The notes beneath the pieces are model-generated. The model was not told where the DNA came from. It saw only the letters and a program-made list of their open reading frames with translations, and did not search any database. A stretch of DNA of 5,431 bases, taken from the NCBI GenBank assembly GCA_019136035.1, contig JAGVUW010000768.1:1-5431 (forward strand), given 5' to 3'. The stretch comes from Verrucomicrobiota bacterium. Its GTDB lineage: Bacteria > Verrucomicrobiota > Lentisphaeria > Oligosphaerales > JAFGRS01. Below, piece after piece: positions 1 to 5,431 of the stretch. A program made the position numbers and the translations under genes. Position 1 is the first letter of the stretch, and each line of letters opens with the position of its first letter.

Positions 1-473
1 TCGACGAAGATCGGCTGGCAGGTCTCGGCGCGCAGCCAGGCCACATGCTCGTCGTCGAACACCGGCCCGACGAAGGTCTTCATCATGAGGTTGAACTCGC
101 GCGGCTCGGTGAGGCGCTTGCTGCCGCAGGCCGGGCACTCGCCGGGGGTGGCGAGCTGGTCCTCGCGGAAGCGCTTCTTGCAGTCCATGCAGTCGACCAT
201 GAGGTCGGAGAATTTGTCGAGATGGCCGGAGGCCTTCCAGACGCGCGGGTGGCAGATGATGGTCGAGTCGAGGCCTTCGACGTTGTCGCGCTGCTCGACC
301 ATGTAACGCCACCAGGCCTGCTCGACGGCGCGGCGCATGGCCACCCCGAGCGGGCCGTAGTCCCAGAAGCCGTTGATGCCGCCGTAGATCTCGGAACTCT
401 GGAAGATGAAACCGCGCCGTTTGCAGAGGGCGACGAGCTTGGTCAGGGTGTCGTTCTCGATAGCTGCGTTCAT
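1..473 (-). CDS. glyQS: Glycyl-tRNA synthetase, single-chain dimeric type, N-terminal part (cut by window edge)
   Basis: Class II aminoacyl-tRNA synthetase that charges tRNA-Gly with glycine in the cytoplasm. The 157 complete codons visible begin MNAAIENDTLTKLVALCKRR. They carry the family hallmarks: SSEIYGGINGFWDYGPLG (about residues 26-43), VEQRDNVEGLDSTII, the HPRVWKASGH segment (75-84), and TEPREFNLMMKTFVGPV before the window edge. A zinc-ribbon pair of CxxC motifs lies at C95/C98 and C113/C116, as in many bacterial alpha2-type enzymes. The start is ATG 473-471, preceded by AAGGA (plus-strand 480-484) at a 6-base spacing, and the N-terminal length matches the family. The end of the visible part reads LRAETCQPIFV where the common form is LRPETAQGIF; the glutamate is kept and the flanking residues differ. 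The rest of the gene, including the catalytic core and anticodon-binding domain, lies outside the window. It is 153 bases from the upstream gene and probably transcribed separately. The family call is very secure. Confidence 0.96.
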   Translation of the reverse strand, partial: MNAAIENDTLTKLVALCKRRGFIFQSSEIYGGINGFWDYGPLGVAMRRAVEQAWWRYMVEQRDNVEGLDSTIICHPRVWKASGHLDKFSDLMVDCMDCKKRFREDQLATPGECPACGSKRLTEPREFNLMMKTFVGPVFDDEHVAWLRAETCQPIFV

Positions 474-507
474 GGGCCGTCCTTGCGCCGGGTTGAGGGC
501 TGTCCGC

Positions 508-527
508 GGGGCCGATCCGGTGGCCCC
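508..527 (-). other. Inverted repeat / small hairpin in the glycyl-tRNA synthetase leader
   Basis: GGGGCC at 508-513 and GGCCCC at 522-527 form a 6-base-pair GC-only stem with an 8-base loop. No T-run follows on the minus strand, so it is not a standard intrinsic terminator. If transcription starts near 536 it would lie in the 5' leader of the synthetase mRNA. No T-box specifier structure was recognised. In GC-rich DNA such short stems also arise by chance. Confidence 0.25.
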
Positions 528-542
528 ACCGTGAAGAGATGT

Positions 543-570
543 ACCATAGCACGCCGGCACGCTCTCTCCA
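543..570 (-). promoter_or_regulatory. Possible sigma-70-type promoter for glycyl-tRNA synthetase
   Basis: Reading the minus strand, TGGAGA (plus 570-565, 4 of 6 to the -35 consensus) is followed after 16 bases by TATGGT (548-543, 4 of 6 to the -10 consensus), with an extended -10 TG one base upstream (551-550). This would start transcription near 536 and leave a leader of about 60 bases before the ATG at 473. It sits in one of the few less GC-rich patches of the intergenic region. The match is moderate and was found by eye, so it is a suggestion only. Confidence 0.3.
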
Positions 571-596
571 GCCCTGGGAAGCGGTGTCGGCAGACG

Positions 597-616
597 CCGC
601 CGGTGGCCACCGGCGG
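597..616 (-). terminator. Perfect 20-base palindrome just after the TPR-like gene, possible transcript 3' end
   Basis: CCGCCGGTGG followed directly by its exact reverse complement CCACCGGCGG. In RNA it would fold into a very stable hairpin with a minimal loop around the central TGGCCA. It begins 10 bases after the stop codon of the gene ending at 627, which is where a terminator or an mRNA 3'-end-protecting stem would be expected. No T-tract follows on the minus strand, so a classical intrinsic terminator is not supported; a stem blocking 3' exonuclease or a protein-binding palindrome are alternatives. Confidence 0.4.
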
Positions 617-626
617 TTCGCGCGAC

Positions 627-1256
627 CTACTTGCCGCGCCGTGGCGGGTGCCGCTGGCATTCCTCGTGCCACGCCGCCAGGTCGCCGGCGAGGCCGGCGC
701 CGTCAGGGCCGAGCTGCGCGGCGAAGACAATGCGGGCGTCGCGCAGGGAGACGGCGCCGGCCTTGGCGCGCTCGGTCAGGCGCAGGGCGAGCCGCGTACG
801 CGGGTCGTCGCCGTGGAGCGCCGCGACCTGCGTCAGGACGCGCTCGCTCCAGGCGTAGGCCTCGTGCCACTGCCCCTGGAGGGCCTGGCACAGGGCGAGA
901 AAGTACGCCGCCCGCAGGCGCATCTCCGGGTCGGGCGAGTCCTCGGCGATGGCGGCGAAGGCGCCGATCGCCCGGGTGTAGTCTCGCGTCGGGCTGTCGG
1001 AGTGTCTGGCCTGGACGTAGGCGTTGTAGGCTTCCACGTAGGCCGGCGTAACCCCCGGCATGTCGGCGAAGGTCGCCAGTGTTGCAGTGGTGCCGGGCGT
1101 GGCCGGCGTCTCGGCGCCCAGGGCGCTCTCGGCCATCCAGGCCACGAGCACGCCGATGCCGGCATAGGCGAGGGCCAGTCCGGCCAGTGAGAGGCCCACC
1201 GCGGCGATCGTGCGCGAGGGATGCCGGCGCGCTTTCAGGATCTTCATCAGGGCCAT
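627..1256 (-). CDS. Membrane-anchored TPR-like protein of unknown function (209 aa)
   Basis: I do not recognise a named family. Residues 1-16 are basic (MALMKILKARRHPSRT) and are followed by one hydrophobic segment at about 17-41 (AAVGLSLAGLALAYAGIGVL core), so the protein is probably anchored in the inner membrane with its bulk outside the cytoplasm. An Ala/Thr/Pro linker (about 46-66) leads into amphipathic helices at about 68-165. Their pattern (YTRAIGAFAAIAEDSPD, then LRAAYFLALCQALQGQWHEA) resembles one or two degenerate tetratricopeptide repeats, typical of protein-protein contacts. The C-terminus is basic (RHPPRRGK). The start is ATG 1256-1254: GGGAG (plus 1270-1266) lies 9 bases upstream, while the next ATG three codons in is too far from it. 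The frame stays open upstream to 1517, but that stretch lies over the neighbouring large gene. The gene begins 28 bases after that gene's stop, so co-transcription is likely and a role with that secreted protein is inferred from position only. Confidence 0.75.
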   Translation of the reverse strand: MALMKILKARRHPSRTIAAVGLSLAGLALAYAGIGVLVAWMAESALGAETPATPGTTATLATFADMPGVTPAYVEAYNAYVQARHSDSPTRDYTRAIGAFAAIAEDSPDPEMRLRAAYFLALCQALQGQWHEAYAWSERVLTQVAALHGDDPRTRLALRLTERAKAGAVSLRDARIVFAAQLGPDGAGLAGDLAAWHEECQRHPPRRGK

Positions 1257-1284
1257 GGGCGGTGACTCCCGGGGCAGGGGGCCC

Positions 1285-4200
1285 TCATCGCATCCGCAGG
1301 ATCCCGAACCGCGCCGGCTGGTCGGCGGTCGATTCGGGTATCGGCGACCAGGTGCTGTACTCGGCATTCGGCTTCTCGTAGCGCGAGACGTTGCCACGCC
1401 AGGCGCCGGCCTGGGCGCCCTGCAGCGCCGCCAGGGGTATGCGCAGTTCGCCCGACCACGACGTCGCACTGCGCTGGACAGCGCCATCCCAGTCGGCATT
1501 CCAGGCGAGCTCGTCACCGCCCTTCTCGAGATCGGCCTTGGTGCCGATCGAGTTGATCAGGAAGACGTAGTACGGGTACGTCGCCTGCGTCCCATCGACA
1601 CCCGGGGCCAGGCGCAGCTCGACGACGTCGTCATTCCAGACCTGCGAGTCGCGCCCTGTCATCTGCGCCAGGACCCGATCCATGGCGGACTCGTGGCACA
1701 TGAAACCGACGACCAGCGCCTCGGCGGTGCGGAACATGCGGACCTCTGTTGCCTGCGTCGGGGCGGCGCCGGTGCGCAGCAGTGAGAAGGCGCTGAAGAC
1801 CGCCGCCTGGGCCCAGGCGGCCTCGTCGAGTCGGCCATCGATGACTGCCGGGCCCTCGAGGGACGGGATGTCGATCGAGCGGAGGTCTTTCGGGTTGACG
1901 GTGCCGGGTCCGGCCGTCCGCTCGGGCTTGGCGAAGCCATTCCAGGCGAGCCGCGGGTCCCGCGGGACGGCGCGCACCCACTGCTTGAGGAGGCCGGCCT
2001 TCTTGAGCATCTCGGTGGTGGCGGCGTCGCCCGAGCCATACAGCGCGGCATGGATCGGGGTGAAGCGGCTGTCATAGCGGTCCAGGAAGCGGAGGAGGTC
2101 CCAGGCGACCTGCTGGGTGTCGAATGGGTCCGTGCCCCGGATGTCGAGGACGCTTCCGGTCACCGTGACGCCGCGCCGCTGGCCCTCGGCCGCTGTGCCG
2201 ACCCGGATGGCGGGGGCCCCGGCGGCCGGACCGCGTGGCGGGGCCTTCCCCAGGCGCACCTCGATGAAGTCCTGGATCATCTGCGCCGCCGCGGCTTCGC
2301 GCTCGGAGGCGCCATCGGCGAGCGCCACCGTGGCATCGCCAAATGGAAACGCCGCGAGGGCCTCGAATGGCGCATGGAACAGCGCCGAGGCCGTCTCGAC
2401 GACGATGCGGTGGGTGCCGGCGTTCAGGCGGGTCGTCGCGCCGGCGTGGACCGCTTCGTCGTCGCAGGTCACGCCGGCCAGGACGAAATCCGGGTCCGGC
2501 GCGACGGCGACCTGGACCTCGACGGCCGCGGGGAGGTCGAGGGCGACCTGGTAGACACGGCGCAGGGGGCCGATCTCGCTGGTGCAGCGCGCCGTGCCGC
2601 GCAGCGGCGTGGCGCTGCGCAGGGCCAGCGGGAAGGTGATGATGCGGTTCTCCATCGGCCGGACGCTGAGCGCGAACGCGGTCGAGGCGCCGTCGAGGCG
2701 GCATGCGAGCTCGCCGCCGCGGCCCTCGGCCGGCAGGACGCCGCCATCGAGGCCGAGGTAGCCGCAGGCCAGGCGTTCCTCACTCTGGATCACGCCCATA
2801 CCGCGGTTCGAGAATACCACCGCGGCGCCGAGCCCGGCGCCGTAGCGGACCCTCTCCAGGCCGCGGTCGCCCAGGCACGCCGGCGCGGGCTCGAAGCCGC
2901 GCCGCATGACCTCCAGGAGCACCGGCAGCTCAGTGCTGATGACCTCGTGGACCTCGCTCATGTGGCGGCTCGGGGTGAGCCCGGCCTGGTAGAGGTAGAT
3001 GAGGTAGTCGCGGACGAAGTCGTCGTAGACGGCCCGGCAGTCCTCCGGCGTCAGGGTCTCCCAGGGCACCCGGTCACCCAGGAGGATGCCGCCGGCATAG
3101 CCATGCTGAAAGACGGGCTTATGCCCCGCGAACAGCCGGCAGTGGATATAGCGGTCGCGGTCCTCCGGCTGCAGGGCCACGGTCATGCGTGACTCCGAGA
3201 TGTAGGCATCGGGCGCAAAGAACGAGATCGGGTCGGCACCGGCGATGCCATTGGCGATCAGGCCGACGGTGCGCGCGCCCTTCTTCAGGGTGTGGATGAA
3301 GTCGGCACCGCGGCGCAGACCGAGGGTCCGCGAGATGAAGGGGCCCTCCTCGTCATAGCTCCAGCCCGGCAGGTGGGTGTCGAGCTTGCCGCGGTACGGT
3401 GTATCGCGCGGCGATTCGCCGTAGAGGTCGTGGGCGAAGGCGTAGAGGTCGAGCTCCTGCACGACCTCCGGCAGGTCGCGCCGCAGGATCTGCTCGTACG
3501 GCGTGGCCCACGGGTAGAGGTAGTAGACGGTGTCGTACGGCAGCACCCAGTTCTTCTCGATCAGGCCGCCCGTGCGGGTGCGCGGGAAGGCGTAGCCGGC
3601 CATGCCGAGGCGTTCGGCGAGGGCGGTATCGACGTGGTTCACGATATAGAAGGCCAGCGAGACATTCGCGCGAAGGTCGGCGTTGCGGAAGATGTCGGCG
3701 CGGGTCTGGTGGAAGCGCGTCCAGTCCGAGCGGTCCCAGGTGCCCCTGTCCACGTCCTGCTGCAGCTTTTTCTGCTCGCCCTCGGTGAGGTCCATCTCCC
3801 AGTACTCGCGGCGCCCAACGTAGTCGCCGGTGCGCCGGAACGGCGCGTAGCCCCACTCGTAGCCGCCGTAGAACTGCGACGCCAGCACCCCCTTGCGGGC
3901 ATCGCGGACGCCGCCGCCGTAGTGGCACATCTGGAGCGTGTCCGTGCGGCGGCCGTCGACCAGGCGCGGGTCGACCCCGGGCGTCGGCGCGAAGCTCTCC
4001 GGGAAGCGCCGGTAGTAGGCATGGGCGGCGTCCCGGGAGCCGAATGTGGGCGTGACGAGGAAGAGCAGGAAGGCCATGCGGCAGGGCTCGCCCGGCGACA
4101 CCACCAGGCGGGTGCCGTAGAACAGCACCCCCTCGCGGTCGATGCCATTCTCCAGGAAGGACACCTCGACCGTCGGCGGCACGCCGACCGCGAGGCCGTG

Positions 4201-4767
4201 CGGGCCGTCGCTGAGCAGGCTGACGGGGAAGGTGTTAAAGAGCCCCTCGCGGGCGAAGGGCGCCGCGGCGACGGCGTGCTCCGTACGGCCGTCCCAGTAG
4301 CGCGCCGCGGCGCCCGCCGCCACCGGCAGCCGCAACGTCGGCTCGATCCACAGCGCCTCGCCCGCCGGCGCCGTCATCGTGAGTTCCCACAGGATGGCGC
4401 CGTCCCGGACGGCGATGCGCTGCTCGACCGCCAGACGGGGCTGGTCGAAGCCTTGGGTGATCACCAGCGCGGCGCCGTCCTGGCGGGCCGACTCCCGCGC
4501 GGGAACCATCACCTCGGCCGTCTTGCCGTCGCGGAAGCGTATACCGCCGGGGGCCGCCAGGAAGGCATGGCCGCTCTGCGGCGCGGTCACCTGCTGCAGG
4601 GCCAGGGGCGCCTCGACGAACTCCCATCGTGCGGATGGCGTCGGGAAGATCCGGTCGTCGGTCTCGAGCACAGCCGCGCTCAGCCGGGCCGCGAAGCCGA
4701 GGATGAGCAGGCCCGCGCGGGCGATGCGGCGACGGGTGGTGGCAAACGACAGGGCTGAGGATCTCAC
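1285..4767 (-). CDS. Large exported carbohydrate-active protein: TIM-barrel glycosidase-like core with C-terminal CBM9-like domain (1160 aa)
   Basis: Probably a secreted enzyme or binding protein acting on polysaccharide; substrate unknown. Layout by eye: signal peptide 1-32 (basic n-region TTRRRIAR, hydrophobic AGLLILGFAA, cleavage after SAA); beta-rich domain about 35-255, resembling the N-terminal sandwich of several glycosidase families; TIM-barrel-like core about 256-640 with SLAFYIVNHVD (370-380), LDLYAFAHDLYGES (439-452), VGLIANG (501-507), FFAPDAYISES (516-526) and AGHKPVFQHGYAGG; beta domain about 641-800; alpha/beta segment about 805-905 (EREAAAAQMIQDFIEVRLGK, IRVGTA, LDIRGTDPFDTQQVAWDLL) resembling the N-terminal domain of alpha-glucuronidases; CBM9-like domain about 968-1160 (VIDGRLDEAAW, EVRMFRTAEALVVGF, NDDVVELRL, WSGELRIPLAAL). 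D447, D520 and E525 are candidate catalytic acids, by analogy only. Start is GTG 4767-4765: AAGGAG lies 8 bases upstream and a signal peptide follows at once. The GTG overlaps the upstream stop by four bases (GTGA). The CBM9-like call is firm; the family of the core is unassigned. Confidence 0.85.
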   Translation of the reverse strand: MRSSALSFATTRRRIARAGLLILGFAARLSAAVLETDDRIFPTPSARWEFVEAPLALQQVTAPQSGHAFLAAPGGIRFRDGKTAEVMVPARESARQDGAALVITQGFDQPRLAVEQRIAVRDGAILWELTMTAPAGEALWIEPTLRLPVAAGAAARYWDGRTEHAVAAAPFAREGLFNTFPVSLLSDGPHGLAVGVPPTVEVSFLENGIDREGVLFYGTRLVVSPGEPCRMAFLLFLVTPTFGSRDAAHAYYRRFPESFAPTPGVDPRLVDGRRTDTLQMCHYGGGVRDARKGVLASQFYGGYEWGYAPFRRTGDYVGRREYWEMDLTEGEQKKLQQDVDRGTWDRSDWTRFHQTRADIFRNADLRANVSLAFYIVNHVDTALAERLGMAGYAFPRTRTGGLIEKNWVLPYDTVYYLYPWATPYEQILRRDLPEVVQELDLYAFAHDLYGESPRDTPYRGKLDTHLPGWSYDEEGPFISRTLGLRRGADFIHTLKKGARTVGLIANGIAGADPISFFAPDAYISESRMTVALQPEDRDRYIHCRLFAGHKPVFQHGYAGGILLGDRVPWETLTPEDCRAVYDDFVRDYLIYLYQAGLTPSRHMSEVHEVISTELPVLLEVMRRGFEPAPACLGDRGLERVRYGAGLGAAVVFSNRGMGVIQSEERLACGYLGLDGGVLPAEGRGGELACRLDGASTAFALSVRPMENRIITFPLALRSATPLRGTARCTSEIGPLRRVYQVALDLPAAVEVQVAVAPDPDFVLAGVTCDDEAVHAGATTRLNAGTHRIVVETASALFHAPFEALAAFPFGDATVALADGASEREAAAAQMIQDFIEVRLGKAPPRGPAAGAPAIRVGTAAEGQRRGVTVTGSVLDIRGTDPFDTQQVAWDLLRFLDRYDSRFTPIHAALYGSGDAATTEMLKKAGLLKQWVRAVPRDPRLAWNGFAKPERTAGPGTVNPKDLRSIDIPSLEGPAVIDGRLDEAAWAQAAVFSAFSLLRTGAAPTQATEVRMFRTAEALVVGFMCHESAMDRVLAQMTGRDSQVWNDDVVELRLAPGVDGTQATYPYYVFLINSIGTKADLEKGGDELAWNADWDGAVQRSATSWSGELRIPLAALQGAQAGAWRGNVSRYEKPNAEYSTWSPIPESTADQPARFGILRMR

Positions 4768-5431
4768 GGGGCCTGCTCCTTGGGCTTGGGCTGCCATGGC
4801 GCCCGGCCGCGGTAGTCGGCCGCGGCCTCGACCAGGGCACTCTCGGCCAGCCAGTCGATGTGGCCGTCGGCGAAGGCGGCGTTGGTGCCGCCGGAGTGGC
4901 GATAGCGGAGGTTCTGCAGGCCCCAGGTCGGCCCGATCACGTAGAAGCCGCGGCTCTCCGCGAAGACGAGCGTGTCGGCGGGCGCAGGCATGTCCTGCAG
5001 GCGCTCCCAGCCCCCGGCGCCAGTCTGGACGGCCACGTGGTTCATGCCGAAGTGCGGCGTGTGCGACCCGACGCCGGCCGTGAAGGCCGGACAGGACAGC
5101 ACCCCGCCGGTCGTGAGGCCCACGGCGGCGCTCTTCGGGGAGACCTGCGCGAGCGCCGGGTCGTCGAGGTACCCCTTCATCAGCGTCGGCCACGCCGCGA
5201 CGTCCTCCCAGCTCTTCCCGGTGTCACGCAGCCTGACGCTGAGCGGCACGAGAACCCCGTCGTGATCGGCGGCGTACTGCCGCCACCCGGCGGCAACATG
5301 CCGCAGATGGGCCGCGCAGGTGCTCTGCTTCGACTGATCCCGGGCCAGACTGACCGACAGCCCGAACATGCTGGAGAAGACCGCCAGGACAATCAGCACC
5401 ACGATGAGCTCGACCATCACAAAACCGCGCC
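4764..5431 (-). CDS. H-X9-DG type pseudopilin (prepilin-type N-terminal methylation protein), 5' end outside window
   Basis: Type IV pilin-like secreted protein of the kind expanded in PVC bacteria. The 221 visible residues begin RGFVMVELIVVLIVLAVFSS. This is a class III/prepilin peptidase site: cleavage between G and F, then glutamate at mature position 5, then a hydrophobic helix of about 20 residues that anchors the protein in the inner membrane before assembly. The globular part has the family's marks: STCAAHLRHVAAGWRQYAADHDG after the helix, SCPAF, FGMNHVAV, TLVFAES, and RHSGGTNAAFADGHIDWL containing H-X9-DG (plus 4898-4863). Start codons seen at 5420 (GTG) and 5417 (ATG) lie inside the prepilin motif, so they are not the true start; the short basic leader must lie upstream of the window. 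The stop TGA 4766-4764 overlaps the GTG of the next gene. The function of these proteins is poorly known. They are not necessarily pilus subunits; a pseudopilin role in a type II-like secretion or surface-display system is an inference from the next gene. Confidence 0.93.
   Translation of the reverse strand, partial: RGFVMVELIVVLIVLAVFSSMFGLSVSLARDQSKQSTCAAHLRHVAAGWRQYAADHDGVLVPLSVRLRDTGKSWEDVAAWPTLMKGYLDDPALAQVSPKSAAVGLTTGGVLSCPAFTAGVGSHTPHFGMNHVAVQTGAGGWERLQDMPAPADTLVFAESRGFYVIGPTWGLQNLRYRHSGGTNAAFADGHIDWLAESALVEAAADYRGRAPWQPKPKEQAP
4776..4781 (-). promoter_or_regulatory. Strong Shine-Dalgarno that fixes the GTG start of the large exported protein
   Basis: AAGGAG on the minus strand, 8 bases upstream of GTG 4767-4765. 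It lies inside the last codons of the pseudopilin gene (coding KEQ). The reading frame of the large protein stays open far upstream, to beyond 5193, but that upstream part is the pseudopilin gene read in another frame. This ribosome site, the GTGA stop/start overlap and the signal peptide straight after it together decide the start. The arrangement implies re-initiation or coupling by ribosomes finishing the pseudopilin. Confidence 0.85.

Noticed and set aside
474..626. T-box riboswitch upstream of glycyl-tRNA synthetase
   Set aside because: The region is short, and I saw no T-box bulge sequence, specifier loop or antiterminator with T-run.
45..1190. Plus-strand open frame (381 codons) crossing the left two genes
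   Set aside because: It is antisense to glycyl-tRNA synthetase and to the TPR-like gene and spans the intergenic region; its composition is not protein-like.
1257..1517. Upstream extension of the TPR-like gene
   Set aside because: The extra 87 residues lie over the CBM9-like coding sequence in another frame and would bury the membrane segment; the ATG at 1256 has its own ribosome site.
2050..3192. Plus-strand open frame (380 codons)
   Set aside because: Antisense shadow of the large gene; the minus-strand frame has clear domain motifs and a signal peptide.
3292..4758. Long plus-strand open frame (488 codons)
   Set aside because: It is antisense to the large exported protein, is rich in Arg/Ala/Gly without domain motifs, and has no ribosome site I can see. 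Long antisense frames are expected in GC-rich coding DNA.
4768..5193. Upstream extension of the large exported protein
   Set aside because: This is the pseudopilin gene read in a second frame; the GTG at 4767 has a strong ribosome site and a signal peptide directly after it.
5415..5420. GTG or ATG near the right edge as the start of the pseudopilin
   Set aside because: Both codons fall inside the prepilin motif, after the G|F cleavage site, so the real start must be upstream of the window.
1..5431. CRISPR arrays, tRNA or rRNA genes, insertion sequences
   Set aside because: No regularly spaced repeats, tRNA-like folds, rRNA segments, transposase motifs or terminal inverted repeats were seen; the window is almost fully coding.

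Overview
The window is GC-rich bacterial DNA with four genes, all on the minus strand. Transcription therefore runs from high to low coordinates. The organism is probably a member of the PVC superphylum or a close neighbour (Lentisphaerae, Kiritimatiellae, Verrucomicrobia, Planctomycetes or a related candidate phylum). The main reason is the first gene, a prepilin-like protein with an RGF...E methylation motif and an H-X9-DG C-terminal motif, a family greatly expanded in those groups. A large secreted carbohydrate-active protein and the dimeric, single-chain type of glycyl-tRNA synthetase fit this but do not fix the phylum.

Layout in transcription order: (1) 5431-4764, the H-X9-DG pseudopilin, with its leader peptide and start lying beyond the window edge. 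(2) 4767-1285, an exported protein of 1160 residues. It appears to have an N-terminal beta-rich domain, a TIM-barrel-like glycoside-hydrolase core, a further beta domain, a GH67-N-like alpha/beta segment and a C-terminal CBM9-like domain. Its GTG start overlaps the pseudopilin stop as GTGA, with a strong Shine-Dalgarno inside the pseudopilin gene. (3) 1256-627, a 209-residue protein with one N-terminal membrane segment and TPR-like helices, starting 28 bases after gene 2. (4) A 153-base intergenic region with two inverted repeats and a possible promoter. (5) 473-1, the 5' third or so of glycyl-tRNA synthetase, cut by the window edge.

Genes 1 to 3 look like one transcription unit. The pseudopilin and the carbohydrate-active protein are tied by translational coupling, so the pseudopilin may serve display, export or assembly of that enzyme at the cell surface. 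The small TPR-like membrane protein may be an accessory. Glycyl-tRNA synthetase is a housekeeping gene that probably has its own promoter. The least familiar element is the 1160-residue protein: its core resembles TIM-barrel glycosidases in layout, but I cannot assign it to a named family by reading alone.
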